64,000 nt of DNA from Bifidobacterium vespertilionis (GCF_008698145.1 NZ_RZNZ01000002.1:113554-177553), one strand, 5' to 3'. Numbered from the stretch's first letter, positions 50,351 through 59,516 are shown. Numbers and translations are program-made. Notes: generated from the sequence alone by a model not told the origin.

Positions 50351-51130
50351 TCAGGCCTCCGTGGTAGCGGCGACGGGCTTGACGTCGCCCTCGTTGAACA
50401 GGGTGTAGATGTTGTTGCGCTTGACCTCGAGCTGGTGGAGGATGAACTTCTTGACGAAGTCGTTCGCCGGGTGCTCGATGATGTTCTCCGGGGTGTCGTA
50501 CTGGGCGATCTTGCCCTGGTTGATGATGAGGACCTTGTCGCTCATCGTGCAGGCCTCCTCCGGATCGTGGGTGACCATGATGGTGGTGAGCTTGTACTGC
50601 TCCACGATCTGCTTGATCTTGGCCTTGATGGACTCCTTGATCACGCCGTCCAGGGCGGACAGCGGCTCGTCGAGCAGCAGCAGCTTCGGCTTCATCACGA
50701 GCGTGCGGGCCAGGGCCACGCGCTGCTTCTGGCCGCCGGAGAGCTCGTCGATGCGCTTGTTGAGGTGCTCCTCAAGGCCCAGCAGGGAGATGAGCTCCTT
50801 GATCTCCTTCTCGGAGGAAATGCCCGGGTTGTTGCGCAGGCCGTACGTGATGTTCTCGTAGGCGGTGAGGTTCGGGAAGAGGGCGTAGTCCTGGAACACG
50901 ATGTTGAAGCCGCGCTTCTCCATCGGCACGTCCGTGAGGTCCTCGCCGTTGTAGATCAACTGGCCGCTCGTGGCCTCGGTGATGCCGAGGATGATGTTGA
51001 GCAGCGTGGTCTTGCCGCCGCCGGAGGGGCCGAGGATGGACATGATCTGGCCGTTGTCCAGCGTGAGGCTGATGCCGTTGAGGACGTGGGTGTCCCCGAA
51101 CGATTTGGTGATGTTCTTGAGTTCGAGCAT
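50351..51130 (-). CDS. phnT: ABC transporter ATPase, 2-aminoethylphosphonate type
   Basis: Encodes 259 residues: Walker A GPSGGGKTT (K40), Q-loop FQDYALF, signature ELSGGQ, Walker B LLLLDEP and the switch histidine in VTHDPEEA. It ends 6 nt before the permease/binding-protein gene. It energises the fused permease. The PhnT name is by context (phnW/phnX neighbours); sequence alone would allow Fe3+, spermidine or thiamine types. Confidence 0.85.
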   Translation of the reverse strand: MLELKNITKSFGDTHVLNGISLTLDNGQIMSILGPSGGGKTTLLNIILGITEATSGQLIYNGEDLTDVPMEKRGFNIVFQDYALFPNLTAYENITYGLRNNPGISSEKEIKELISLLGLEEHLNKRIDELSGGQKQRVALARTLVMKPKLLLLDEPLSALDGVIKESIKAKIKQIVEQYKLTTIMVTHDPEEACTMSDKVLIINQGKIAQYDTPENIIEHPANDFVKKFILHQLEVKRNNIYTLFNEGDVKPVAATTEA

Positions 51131-51515
51131 ATTCCTTGACCTTCGTGCTTCTCTGTTGGTGCGCGGCCGTCCCCCTCCGAAACTGCATGGACGTTTCGGG
51201 TCGCGCTGGATCGGTATTCAGTTATGAGGTTGTGTGTTTTGGTTGGTTTGGTTTTGGTTTTCGGTCCCTTCCGGGGCCAATTCCATAATCGCGCGGCGAA
51301 GGGGGCCCATTCGGGTTGCCGGGGAAAAGGTTGTTCAAACTACGGTAAACAGCAAGTTAATCTACGTGGAAAGTGTGTAGTCTACGTAGCCTTTGGGGAA
51401 TGCTGCGCCGTGGTCGGATCCGGACAATGGCTGGGTCCGGCGGTTTCCTGCGGCTCGCGGCGCATGGTGGCATGCCTTGCGGCTCGCGGCGCGCTTTGTG
51501 CTGTCCGCTGTGCGA
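51131..51515. promoter_or_regulatory. Leader and promoter region of the phosphonate transporter
   Basis: This 385-bp gap lies between two minus-strand genes. Sites TCTACGTGG (51361-51369), GTAGTCTAC (51377-51385) and CTACGTAG (51382-51389) match the phnW site and probably bind the RpiR-type protein. Nearer the ATPase start the minus strand is CA-rich (complement of a TTGGTTTGGTTTTGG tract at 51240-51260), giving an unstructured leader. No gene is seen. Confidence 0.55.
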
Positions 51516-52412
51516 TCAGTCGGCGGCGTTGCCGGGCTGGAAGGCGCGGTCGGAGATGGCGCGGCCGGAGGCGTCGAGAACGCTCGCGTACCGCGTGTAA
51601 TCGGTGAGGATCACGCCCATGTAGAGCATGTCCACCACGGCCGAATGCGAGATGCGCGAGAAGATCGCGTTGCCGTAGATCGTGTGCGAATCGCGGCCGG
51701 CCAGCAGGGTCACATCGGCCCAGTTGGCCACCGGCGTGCCGGCGTTGTTGGTGATGCCCAGCGTGGCCGCGCCCTGGTTCTTGGCGAGCCGCAGGGCCTT
51801 GACGGTGTCCGACGAGCTGCCGGAGTAGGAGATGGCCACGGCCAGATCGGCCGGCGTCAGATGGCTGGCCGAGATCTGCTGCAGGTACGGATCCTGATGC
51901 AGACGGCACTGCAGTCCCAGATAGCTGAGCTTGACGTTGAGGTCGGCCGCGGGCGCGAGCGAATCCTCCACGGCGTAGATGTCGATCACGCGCGCCTTGG
52001 CGATCTGCGTGACCGCACGGCGGAAGGCCTTGATATCCAGCGTGCCGAGCATCTCGTTGAGGATCGTCGTGGCGGCCGCGACGGTTTTGTGGGGCACATC
52101 GTCGGGATTGTCCCACGGGTGAAGATTGAAGCCCTCGAGCGGGTTGAATGCAGTATCGTCGGCCGATTCGAGGCTTGTGGCCGGATGCGCGACCGCATAG
52201 CGGAACTCCCGGTAGCCGTTGAACCCGAGCTTGCGGGCAAAGCGAATCACCGTGGGTTGGCTGACCTCGCACTGCTCGGCCAGTTGCCCTACGGTGAGCG
52301 AACCGATGACGTCGAGGCTGCTGCGCACAAAGGCCGCAACCTGCTTCTCCGCCGGATGAAGCGTGGGGTAGATACGGTTGATGCGCTCGATGATGTGCGA
52401 TGTCGAACCCAT
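51516..52412 (-). CDS. RpiR/MurR-family regulator with SIS domain
   Basis: Encodes 298 residues from the ATG at 52412 (AGGAG lies very close; ATGs at 52427 and 52430 are alternatives). N-terminal helix-turn-helix: IGSLTVGQLAEQCEVSQPTVIRFARKLGFNGYREFR (about 38-73). C-terminal SIS sugar-phosphate domain: VIDIYAVEDSLAPAADL, AISYSGSSSDTVKAL, GITNNAGTPVA. It most likely senses a phosphorylated or amino compound and controls the neighbouring phosphonate genes through the CTACGTAG sites, being encoded just upstream of them. Confidence 0.85.
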   Translation of the reverse strand: MGSTSHIIERINRIYPTLHPAEKQVAAFVRSSLDVIGSLTVGQLAEQCEVSQPTVIRFARKLGFNGYREFRYAVAHPATSLESADDTAFNPLEGFNLHPWDNPDDVPHKTVAAATTILNEMLGTLDIKAFRRAVTQIAKARVIDIYAVEDSLAPAADLNVKLSYLGLQCRLHQDPYLQQISASHLTPADLAVAISYSGSSSDTVKALRLAKNQGAATLGITNNAGTPVANWADVTLLAGRDSHTIYGNAIFSRISHSAVVDMLYMGVILTDYTRYASVLDASGRAISDRAFQPGNAAD

Positions 52413-52554
52413 TGCTCCTGACTCCATCATGTTGGACGGCTCTACGTCTCCCAGCATAAAAGAACGCGGAGGTACGTTGCGCCGCCGTAGTTGAAGCACA
52501 GGTGAACTTTTTCGGAAGATCGGCGCACGGGCGAGGCGGCCTTTCGCCGCCCCC

Positions 52555-52628
52555 GTCATCCTGAGTCGGTCCCCTGCTATCCTGAGTCGGCCTCTCGGTC
52601 ATCCTGAGCGCAGCGAAGGATCCTTAAC
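52555..52628. repeat. GTCATCCTGAGC-family repeat, left ends only
   Basis: Three serial left ends (GTCATCCTGAGTCGG, CTATCCTGAGTCGG, GTCATCCTGAGCG) lead to AAGGATCCTTAAC; no right end follows, so this copy is truncated by the next repeat family. Confidence 0.7.
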
Positions 52629-52650
52629 CTTTGTGCATTGCGTCATCGCG

Positions 52651-52900
52651 CATCCAATCCGCTCATTTTGCGCTCCCGGATTCGCAGAATGAGCAGATTC
52701 CTTGCGGTGGGGCCGGTTTAGGGGCCGCAGGGCATCGGATTCGCTCATTCTGTGTCTGCGGATTCGCAGAATGAGCGGATCCATTGTGATGGAGCCGGTT
52801 TAGGGGCCGTAGCGCATCGGATTTGCTCATTCTGTGTCTGAGAGGTTTGGCCGGGTTCGGTTAGGCGTTCGTCGGCATTGGATTTGCTCATTTTGCGTGC
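52651..52900. repeat. GAATGAGC hairpin elements, two full and two half copies
   Basis: Full hairpins lie at about 52684-52752 and 52766-52833 (GCAGAATGAGC... / ...GCTCATTCTG), with half copies at 52651-52672 and 52873-52900. The loops share GGGCCGGTTTAGGGGCC-like and GGAGCCGGTTTAGGGGCC segments. Same family as 19478-19772. Confidence 0.75.
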
Positions 52901-52956
52901 CGATGAGTCGTCTGATGAGTCGTCCCGGCGCCGTGCGGTTGCCGTACGATGCAACA

Positions 52957-53071
52957 TTGCGGGCTGTGCGGGCCGGAATCGGGAATTCGCAGCACTATCG
53001 GGTCGTTTTTCGGCCGGATTTCGGCCCGATAGTGCTGCGAAGAGCCGGAATCGGTCCGCACAGCCCGCAAT
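52957..53071. repeat. GCGGGCTGTGCGGGCC palindromic element, copy 1
   Basis: Outer arms TTGCGGGCTGTGCGG (from 52958) and CCGCACAGCCCGCAA (ending 53070) enclose a second stem, GCAGCACTATCGGG / CCCGATAGTGCTGC. About 114 bp. A second copy is at 60675-60786. Confidence 0.75.
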
Positions 53072-53096
53072 TATCCGGTTCGGTGACGATTGTTCG

Positions 53097-53376
53097 GTCA
53101 TCCTGAGCGGAGCGAAGGATCCTTCGTCATCGTGCAGAAAGTATTAGTGCACGAGGTTAAGGATCCTTCGACTCCGCTGCGGTGTCCGGCTGCGCCGGAC
53201 CGTCGCCGCCTTGGCAGCGGCTCGACCGCAACTGCGGTCGGCCTGCGGCCGCGGCTTCATTCGCTCACTGTCGTTCGCCCTCGCCTGCGAACGCCGCCGG
53301 CGTTCGCTTCACGGCTCGGCCTGCCTACGGACAGCCCACCGGGCTGTCCGCTTAACGGCTCAGTGCTCAGGATGAC
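53097..53376. repeat. GTCATCCTGAGC-family composite repeat, longest copy
   Basis: Starts GTCATCCTGAGCGG and ends GCTCAGGATGAC at 53376. The right half contains several inserted inverted repeats (GTCCGGC/GCCGGAC, CGACCGCAACTGCGGTCG, GGCCTGCGGCC, GAACGCCGCCGGCGTTC, GGACAGCCC/GGGCTGTCC), making it the most elaborate copy in the window. Together with the three preceding repeats it fills the gap up to the small membrane protein. Confidence 0.8.
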
Positions 53377-53536
53377 GCGAGGGCAGTCATCATCCCCAAG
53401 GATGAGGCGCCGCGCGGGTCGCCTTGTCATAATCATCCCGACGCATGAGGGCGGGGCGTGGGAGAATCGGGCAGACTGTAATCACTGGGCGGGCAAGGGT
53501 TGCCGGCCCCGGACAAACGGCCGAAAGGAGGCCATG

Positions 53537-53776
53537 ATGTTGGATGTGAATCTGCTGTCGCAAATGGGTCTGCTCGTGGTGGGAGGCCCGCTGCTGATCT
53601 TCGGCCTCGTGTCGTTCGTGCTCTCCGGCGTCGCGTATGGGGTGCGCACGATGCGCAGGCTGCCCGCGTGGGAGGGCATGACCCGCCCGCTCATCTTCCT
53701 CGGCGTGCTCATGGTGATCTTCGGCGCGGCCGTGGTGATGCCCGCCCTGCCGATGCTGCTGCGGATCATGGCGTAG
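53537..53776 (+). CDS. Small two-helix membrane protein
   Basis: Encodes 79 residues from the ATG at 53537 (AAAGGAGG with 5-nt spacing; the ATG at 53534 is closer than usual). Hydrophobic segments LLVVGGPLLIFGLVSFVLSGV and PLIFLGVLMVIFGAAVVMPAL are separated by a basic loop (GVRTMRRLPAWEGM). I do not recognise a family. A terminator follows at 53849-53896. Confidence 0.6.
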   Translation: MLDVNLLSQMGLLVVGGPLLIFGLVSFVLSGVAYGVRTMRRLPAWEGMTRPLIFLGVLMVIFGAAVVMPALPMLLRIMA

Positions 53777-53781
53777 TTTCC

Positions 53782-53789
53782 CTACGTAG
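53782..53789. promoter_or_regulatory. CTACGTAG site before the ugp operon
   Basis: The same 8-bp palindrome as at phnW, 285 nt ahead of ugpC. A degenerate AACTACGTAAAATACATAGTG follows at about 53922. If real, the RpiR-type protein could also act on this operon; chance occurrence is possible. Confidence 0.3.
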
Positions 53790-53848
53790 TTGTGTGCACG
53801 ATCCGGCGGTCGATGGTGATCGATGACGTTGCCGGCCGACTGTAAAAT

Positions 53849-53904
53849 GGTCGGAATACAAGCCCTTGGCGCTCATGGCGTCAGGGGCTTGTTTTGTTCC
53901 GACC
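53849..53904 (+). terminator. Hairpin terminator after the small membrane protein
   Basis: CAAGCCCTTGGCGC (53859-53872) pairs, with G-U pairs, with GGCGTCAGGGGCTTG (53877-53891), followed by TTTTG. An outer GGTCGGAA (53849-53856)/TTCCGACC pairing brackets it. Confidence 0.65.
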
Positions 53905-53956
53905 GTCGGAAAACTACGTAAAATACATAGTGCTACGACGTCTGATGTCAATGTAG

Positions 53957-54001
53957 CGTTCACTTTCGTTTGAGTGTGTTGGTTGCCTTCCGTTCACTTT
54001 C
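53957..54001 (+). promoter_or_regulatory. Direct repeats in the ugp leader
   Basis: CGTTCACTTTC occurs at 53957-53967 and 53991-54001, 34 bp apart (about three helical turns), 66 nt before ugpC. This looks like paired sites for a dimeric regulator. Confidence 0.4.
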
Positions 54002-54066
54002 ACGCTGTTTCATCAGGAGCCGTCGGAGAGAAAAAACGAAGTCAAAACAAGTCAGGCGGAACATCT

Positions 54067-55272
54067 GTGTCTGAAATCATTCTTAGGAACGTCGGGAAGA
54101 CGTATGACGGCCATACCTATGCCGTCAAGGGCGTGAACCTCGACATCAAGGACAAGGAATTCGTGATTCTCGTGGGCCCCTCGGGCTGCGGGAAGAGCAC
54201 CACCCTGCGCATGATCGCGGGGCTGGAGGACATCAGCGACGGCGAAATGTGGGTCGACGGCGAGCTGAACAACTATCTCGACCCGCAGCAGCGCGGCCTG
54301 TCCATGGTCTTCCAGAGCTACGCGCTGTACCCGAACATGAACGTGTACGACAATCTGGCCTTCTCCCTCAAGATCCGCGGCATCGCCAAGGATCAGATCG
54401 ACAAGCGCGTGCGTCAGGTGGCCGAACTGCTGCAGATCACCGACTTCCTCAAGCGCTACCCGGCGGCCCTGTCCGGCGGCCAGCGCCAGCGCGTGGCGAT
54501 CGGCAGCGCGATCATGCGCAAGCCCAAGGCCTTCCTCATGGACGAGCCGCTGAGCAACCTGGACGCCAAGCTGCGCGCCCAGATGCGCGTGGAGCTGCAG
54601 AAGCTGCACCGCGCGCTCGGCACCACGATCATCTACGTCACGCACGACCAGACCGAGGCCATGACTCTGGGCACCCTGATCGTGGTCATGCGCCACGGCG
54701 TGGTTCAGCAGGCCGACAAGCCGACCGTCGTCTACGACCACCCGGCCAACATCTTCGTGGGCGGGTTCATCGGCCAGTACAGCATGAACTTCATCAACGC
54801 CACCGTCCGCCAGGAGGAGGGCCGCACGGTCCTCGTCTTCGAGAAGGAGGACGGCCGCACCGATCGCGGTGAGGTCGAGGTCCCCGGCGAGCGCGGTGCC
54901 CTGCTCAAGGAGCGCTACAACAACCAGCGCGTGATCCTGGGCATCCGCCCCGAGCACATCTACGACCGCGCCGACGCCGAGCGCCTGGGCTTCGCGTCCA
55001 TGAGCCGCGGAATTTCCGAGACCGTGACCGCGCGCGAGATGCTGGGCGCCGAGGTGATGCTCTACTTCATGCGCCAGGGCGTCAAGCAGTCCGCCCGCAT
55101 GCGTCCGGACAACAGCACCAAGGTGGGCGAGTCGATCGACCTGTTCTACGACCCGTCCCAGATCCACGTGTTCGATCGCGAGACCGAGGCCAGCGTGTTC
55201 GCGGAGCTCGACGCCCGCGACGACGCGGCCAAGGCGGCGGACGACGCACAGAAAGAGGAGGTGGGCGCATGA
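54067..55272 (+). CDS. ugpC: ABC transporter ATPase, UgpC/MsmK type
   Basis: Encodes 401 residues from the GTG at 54067; GGCGGA lies 6 nt upstream and the protein begins with SEIILRNVGKTYDG as family members do. Walker A GPSGCGKST (K43), Q-loop FQSYALYPN, signature LSGGQRQRV, Walker B FLMDEPLSNLD, and the long C-terminal OB-fold regulatory domain (about 240-401) of carbohydrate-type ATPases. It powers the two permeases that follow. Its stop overlaps the ugpA start (ATGA). Confidence 0.9.
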   Translation: MSEIILRNVGKTYDGHTYAVKGVNLDIKDKEFVILVGPSGCGKSTTLRMIAGLEDISDGEMWVDGELNNYLDPQQRGLSMVFQSYALYPNMNVYDNLAFSLKIRGIAKDQIDKRVRQVAELLQITDFLKRYPAALSGGQRQRVAIGSAIMRKPKAFLMDEPLSNLDAKLRAQMRVELQKLHRALGTTIIYVTHDQTEAMTLGTLIVVMRHGVVQQADKPTVVYDHPANIFVGGFIGQYSMNFINATVRQEEGRTVLVFEKEDGRTDRGEVEVPGERGALLKERYNNQRVILGIRPEHIYDRADAERLGFASMSRGISETVTAREMLGAEVMLYFMRQGVKQSARMRPDNSTKVGESIDLFYDPSQIHVFDRETEASVFAELDARDDAAKAADDAQKEEVGA

Positions 55273-56204
55273 GTGACGCCCAGTCGGCCGCCAAGGCCGT
55301 AAGCGAGGCGCGCGCGGACAAGGGCGCGGCGCCGATCAAGGACAACCCGCCGCGCAAGAGCGGCATCGCCCCGTACCTGTATTTGGTGCCGAGCTTCGTG
55401 ATCTTCGCGGTGTTCCTGTTCTACCCGTTCTTCAAGACGATCTGGCTGAGCCTCTACAAGACCAACAAGCTGGGCCAGGCCAAGATCTTCTACGGCATCG
55501 GCAACTACGTGGACCTGTTCATGTCCGACTGGTTCCGCAACTCCATGGTGGTCACGCTGGTGTTCGTGGTGATCGTGGTGGTGGGCGCGATGGCGCTGGG
55601 CCTGATCACCGCCGTGCTGTGCAACAAGGCCTTCCCGGGTCTGCGCGTGTTCAGCACCGCGTACGCCCTGCCGATGGCCATCGCCTCCAGCTCCGCGGCC
55701 ATGATCTTCCAGATCATGCTCCACCCCTCGGTGGGCATCGTCAACAAGCTGCTCGGTCTGGACATCAACTGGCTGAACGACCCGAAGACCGCCCTGTGGT
55801 GCGTGGCCCTGGTGACCGCGTGGCTCAACAGCGGCATCAACTTCCTGTACTTCTCCGCCGGTCTGGGCAACATCGACGAGACGATCTACGAGCGCGCCTC
55901 CGTGGACGGCGCCAACAGCTGGCAGCAGTTCGTGCACCTGACGCTGCCGGGCCTGTCGCCGATCATGTTCTACACGCTCGTGGTCAACATCATCCAGGCG
56001 TTCCAATCCTTCGGCCAGATCAAGATCCTGACCGAGGGCGGCCCCGGCGAGGCGACCAACGTGATCGTCTACGCCATCTACCGCGACGCGTTCTTCAACT
56101 ACAAGTTCGGAGCGGCCTCCGCCGAATCCGTGATTCTGTTCATCATCGTCATGATCATCACGCTGATCATGTTCCGCATCGAGAAGAGGGGTGTGAGGTA
56201 CTGA
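55269..56204 (+). CDS. ugpA: ABC transporter permease, UgpA type
   Basis: Encodes 311 residues with six membrane helices (about 37-60, 95-120, 128-150, 180-200, 230-255, 283-303) and the EAA loop YERASVDGANSWQQFVHLTLPGLSP. Forms the channel with UgpE. Overlaps ugpC by 4 nt and ugpE by 1 nt (TGATG), so translation is coupled. Confidence 0.9.
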   Translation: MSDAQSAAKAVSEARADKGAAPIKDNPPRKSGIAPYLYLVPSFVIFAVFLFYPFFKTIWLSLYKTNKLGQAKIFYGIGNYVDLFMSDWFRNSMVVTLVFVVIVVVGAMALGLITAVLCNKAFPGLRVFSTAYALPMAIASSSAAMIFQIMLHPSVGIVNKLLGLDINWLNDPKTALWCVALVTAWLNSGINFLYFSAGLGNIDETIYERASVDGANSWQQFVHLTLPGLSPIMFYTLVVNIIQAFQSFGQIKILTEGGPGEATNVIVYAIYRDAFFNYKFGAASAESVILFIIVMIITLIMFRIEKRGVRY

Positions 56205-57154
56205 TGACCAATCCAGTCCAGGGACTCACCGTCAACGACCCGGTGGCGCCCGCCTCCGTGGTCCTGCATCTCAACAACGCCACCGAGGAGCAGCTCAAGG
56301 CCCTCAAGGAGACCATGCGCCAGAAGGCCGTGGCCCGCCGCCGCGCAAGGCTCACCGGCCGCGTGCTCATCAACATCCTCGTGGCCCTTGTGGTGCTGCT
56401 GCCGCTGCTGTACTGCCTGTCCGTGGCGTTCATGCCCTCCGGCGAGCTGTTCACCACCGAGATGAACCTGCTGCCCAAGCACCCCACGTTCGAAAACTTC
56501 GTGGCCGCGTTCAGGAACATCCCGCTGCTGCGCTTCATCATCAACTCGTTCGTGGTCTCCGCGGTCATCACGATCGGCCAGGTGCTCACCTGCTCGCTCG
56601 CCGCGTTCGCGTTCTCCTTCCTCAACTTCAAGGGCAAGAACGTGCTGTTCATGGTCGTCATGGCCACGATGATGGTCCCCGGCGAGGCCACGATCATCTC
56701 CAACTACCTGACCGTGGGCGGCTGGGGCATGCTCAACACCTATGTGGCGCTGATCGTCCCGTACCTGACGAGCGCCATGGGCATCTTCCTGTTCCGACAG
56801 TTCTACATGTCCTTCCCGATGTCGCTGTACGAGGCGGCCAAGCTCGACGGCTGCTCCGACCTGCGCTTCATCTGGTCGATCCTGCTGCCGCTGACCAAGG
56901 GCGCGATCGGCGCCATGAGCGTCTACACGTTCATCAACGCCTGGAACATGTACATGTGGCCGTTGCTGGTGACCGGCACCGACGACATGCGCACGGTGCA
57001 GATCGGTATCGCCATGCTCGACTCGGTCGACTCTCAGTCGATCACGCTTATGCTGGCCGGCGTGGTGATGGTCATCGTGCCGTCCATCCTGATCTTCATC
57101 TTCGGCCAGAAGCAGCTCATCCGCGGCCTGTTCAGCGGCGCCGTCAAGGGCTGA
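56204..57154 (+). CDS. ugpE: ABC transporter permease, UgpE type
   Basis: Encodes 316 residues from the ATG at 56204. Six helices; EAA loop YEAAKLDGCSDLRFIWSILLPLTKGA. The N-terminal 50 residues are a soluble extension (Val/Leu/Lys-rich) before the first helix. Partner of UgpA. The gap of 171 nt to the binding-protein gene contains no obvious terminator. Confidence 0.9.
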   Translation: MTNPVQGLTVNDPVAPASVVLHLNNATEEQLKALKETMRQKAVARRRARLTGRVLINILVALVVLLPLLYCLSVAFMPSGELFTTEMNLLPKHPTFENFVAAFRNIPLLRFIINSFVVSAVITIGQVLTCSLAAFAFSFLNFKGKNVLFMVVMATMMVPGEATIISNYLTVGGWGMLNTYVALIVPYLTSAMGIFLFRQFYMSFPMSLYEAAKLDGCSDLRFIWSILLPLTKGAIGAMSVYTFINAWNMYMWPLLVTGTDDMRTVQIGIAMLDSVDSQSITLMLAGVVMVIVPSILIFIFGQKQLIRGLFSGAVKG

Positions 57155-57325
57155 CCGGATCAGCCGGCAGTCCGGTGGACTGCCGGCCCGGTCGGCCGAG
57201 CGGCCCGCCAAGGGACGCGAGGTGGCATTGAGCCCCGCCGGAAGGCGGGTCGCTGATTGCGGCCTGATCTTCAAGATTTACCCCATCAATTGGCAATTAC
57301 AGGAAAACAAGGAAAAGAAAGAATC

Positions 57326-58708
57326 ATGCAGTTCTACAAGAAAGCGATCGCCGCTCTGGCGTCCGTCGTCATGATCGGCTCCGTCGCCGCCTGCGGCCAG
57401 TCCGTCTCCGACCAGCAGGCCGGCGGCACCGGCTCCGACGCCGTCGACGCCACCATGGCCGCGGCCAACGAGGTCTCCGGCACCAACATCACCTTCTGGC
57501 ACTCCATGGGTGGCGTGAACGGCGAGGCCATCAACACCCTCGTCAAGAAGTTCAACGACGAGAACAAGCTCGGCATCAAGGTCACCGCCCAGTATCAGGG
57601 CGACTACGACGACTCGCTGAACAAGCTCAAGAGCGCCCAGATCGGTAACATGGGCGCCGACCTCGTCCAGATCTACGACATCGGCACCCGCTTCATGGTC
57701 GACTCCGGCTGGATCATCCCGATGCAGGAGCTCGTGAACGCGGACAACTACGATCTGTCCAAGATCGAGCCGAACCTGGCCGCCTACTACACCGTGAACG
57801 ACAAGCTGTACTCCATGCCGTTCAACTCCTCCACCCCGCTCATGTACTACAACAAGGACATGTTCGCCAAGGCCGGCATCACCGAGGTCCCGGACAGCCT
57901 TGAGGGCATCGAGAAGATCGCCGACCAGCTCGTCAAGCAGGGAGGCGCCGGCGAGGCCATGTCGCTGAGCAACTACGGCTGGTTCTTCGAGCAGTTCCTG
58001 GGCAAGCAGGGCCTCAACTTCGTGAACAACGGCAACGGCCGCAAGTCCGCCGCGACCGCGGTGGAGTTCGACTCCAACGGCGGCGGCAAGAAGATCCTCG
58101 AGACCTGGAAGCGCCTGTCCGACTAGGGCTTCGCGCCGAACGTGGGCAAGGGCGGCGACGCCGGTCTGCCCGACTTCTCCTCCGGCAAGTCCGCCATCAC
58201 CTTCGGCTCCACCGCCTCCCTGAAGCAGGTGCTGCAGGACGTCAACGGCAAGTTCGAGGTCGGCACCGCGTACTTCCCGAAGATCTCCTCCTCCGACAAG
58301 GGCGGCGTGTCCATCGGCGGCGCCTCGCTGTGGGCCCTGCAGAACAAGGATCCGAAGAAGCTGCGCGCCACCTGGGAGTTCATCAAGTTCATGATCTCCC
58401 CGGAGTCCCAGGCATACTGGAACTCCCAGACCGGCTACTTCCCGGTCACCGTGGCCGCCCAGGACGAGCAGGTCTTCAAGGACAACATCGCCAAGTACCC
58501 GCAGTTCCAGACCGCCATCGACCAGCTGCACGCCTCCTCCAAGGAGTCCGTGGGCGCTCTGCTGAGCGTGTTCCCGCAGGCCCGCCAGACCGTGCAGGGC
58601 GAGATCGAGAACCTCCTCGGCGGCAAGGAGGACGTGGACACCGCCGTCAAGAACATGGCGGACAAGATCAACAAGTCCATCACCGACTACGCCGAAGTCA
58701 ACCAGTGA
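57326..58708 (+). pseudogene. ugpB: Glycerol-3-phosphate-type solute-binding lipoprotein interrupted by an amber codon
   Basis: The frame encodes 460 residues if codon 267 (TAG, 58124-58126) is read through; otherwise it stops after LETWKRLSD. A lipoprotein signal is present with VAAC (C23). NITFWHSMGGVNGEAINTLVKKFN, GADLVQIYDIGTRFMVDSGW and the C-terminal SPESQAYWNSQTGYFPV match UgpB, which binds sn-glycerol-3-phosphate or glycerophosphodiesters. Sequence after the TAG remains in frame and conserved to 58708, so the loss is a single base change and recent, or it is read through, or a base-call error. A classical terminator follows. Confidence 0.85.
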
Positions 58709-58751
58709 TCATGATCCGATGATCTGATTCCGGTCCGGCCGGATTTCACGG

Positions 58752-58779
58752 AAAGGCTCCCTTCGCGGGGAGCCTTTTT
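58752..58779 (+). terminator. Rho-independent terminator of the ugp operon
   Basis: AAAGGCTCCC (58752-58761) and GGGAGCCTTT (58768-58777) form the stem, and the T-run continues to 58779. Confidence 0.9.
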
Positions 58780-58823
58780 GCTGTGAGGGCGGGGTGGTGC
58801 GGGCCGTGCTCTGCGCATGCCTT

Positions 58824-58940
58824 GTCACACGCCGCGTCACGCACCCGGTCACGCACCATGTCACGCGCCCGGTCACGCCTGTAGTAGAAACGGACGAAAA
58901 AGGCCATAAAATCGTCCGTTTTTACTACATAGGCGTGACG
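58824..58940. repeat. 12-bp tandem repeats running into a long hairpin
   Basis: GTCAC-type 12-bp units start at 58824, 58836, 58848, 58860 and 58872. The last unit is also the left arm of a hairpin: GTCACGCCT plus a TAGTA-AAACGGACGA stretch pairs with TCGTCCGTTT and ACTACATAGGCGTGAC (ending 58939), with a 2-nt bulge and a 14-nt loop. Confidence 0.75.
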
Positions 58941-58978
58941 CGGGGCGTGGAATCGCCAACACGGGACTCCTCCGCATC

Positions 58979-59152
58979 CCGATCTGCCCAGTTTATGGCG
59001 TCATGATGCAACCTGGACAGTGCAAACTGGGCAGATCGGGCCGCATGATTTACAAACTGGGCAGATATGGACGTCTAGCAGCCAAAATCGGCCTCCAGAT
59101 GACCGGATCTGCCCAGTTTGCAGACGCTGCATCCCGATCTGCCCAGTTTGCG
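58979..59152 (-). repeat. Dispersed CTGGGCAGAT palindromic element, copy 2
   Basis: Five units (ATCTGCCCAGTTT at 58982; AAACTGGGCAGAT at about 59024 and 59054; ATCTGCCCAGTTTG at about 59107 and 59137). The core AAATCGGCCTCCAGATGACC is the reverse complement of the core in copy 1 at 17751-17885, so the two copies lie in opposite orientation. Confidence 0.75.
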
Positions 59153-59205
59153 CAGAGTGGCGGGCTGAGTGGCTGCGGAATAATGAGCGAAGCCTGCCTA
59201 CCCCC

Positions 59206-59334
59206 GTCATCCTGAGCGCAGCGAAGGATCCTTAACTATCCGCACAAGTCTAAGGATCCTTCGACTCCGCGCTTCGCGCTCCGCTCAGGATGACCGGGCT
59301 GTCCGATTCACGGCTGAGTGCTCAGGATGACCGG
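59206..59334. repeat. GTCATCCTGAGC-family repeat
   Basis: A full simple copy (GTCATCCTGAGCG at 59206 to GCTCAGGATGAC at 59294) plus an extra right end at 59334. The remaining stretch to azlC (59335-59516) contains only a half GAATGAGC element near 59380-59396. Confidence 0.8.
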
Positions 59335-59516
59335 GCTGTCCACTTCATCCAGCATGACCGGCGTGCGGACCGCCGCCCGATTCGCTCATTCTGCGATGCC
59401 CGAAGCGGGACTCCGGCGGGGGAAGGGGCTATCATGATCCGGGCGCAATCCGGGCGCAATCCGGGCGCGACCGGCTCTCGGCAATCGCATGGTCATGGCA
59501 CACGGCAAGGAGGGAC

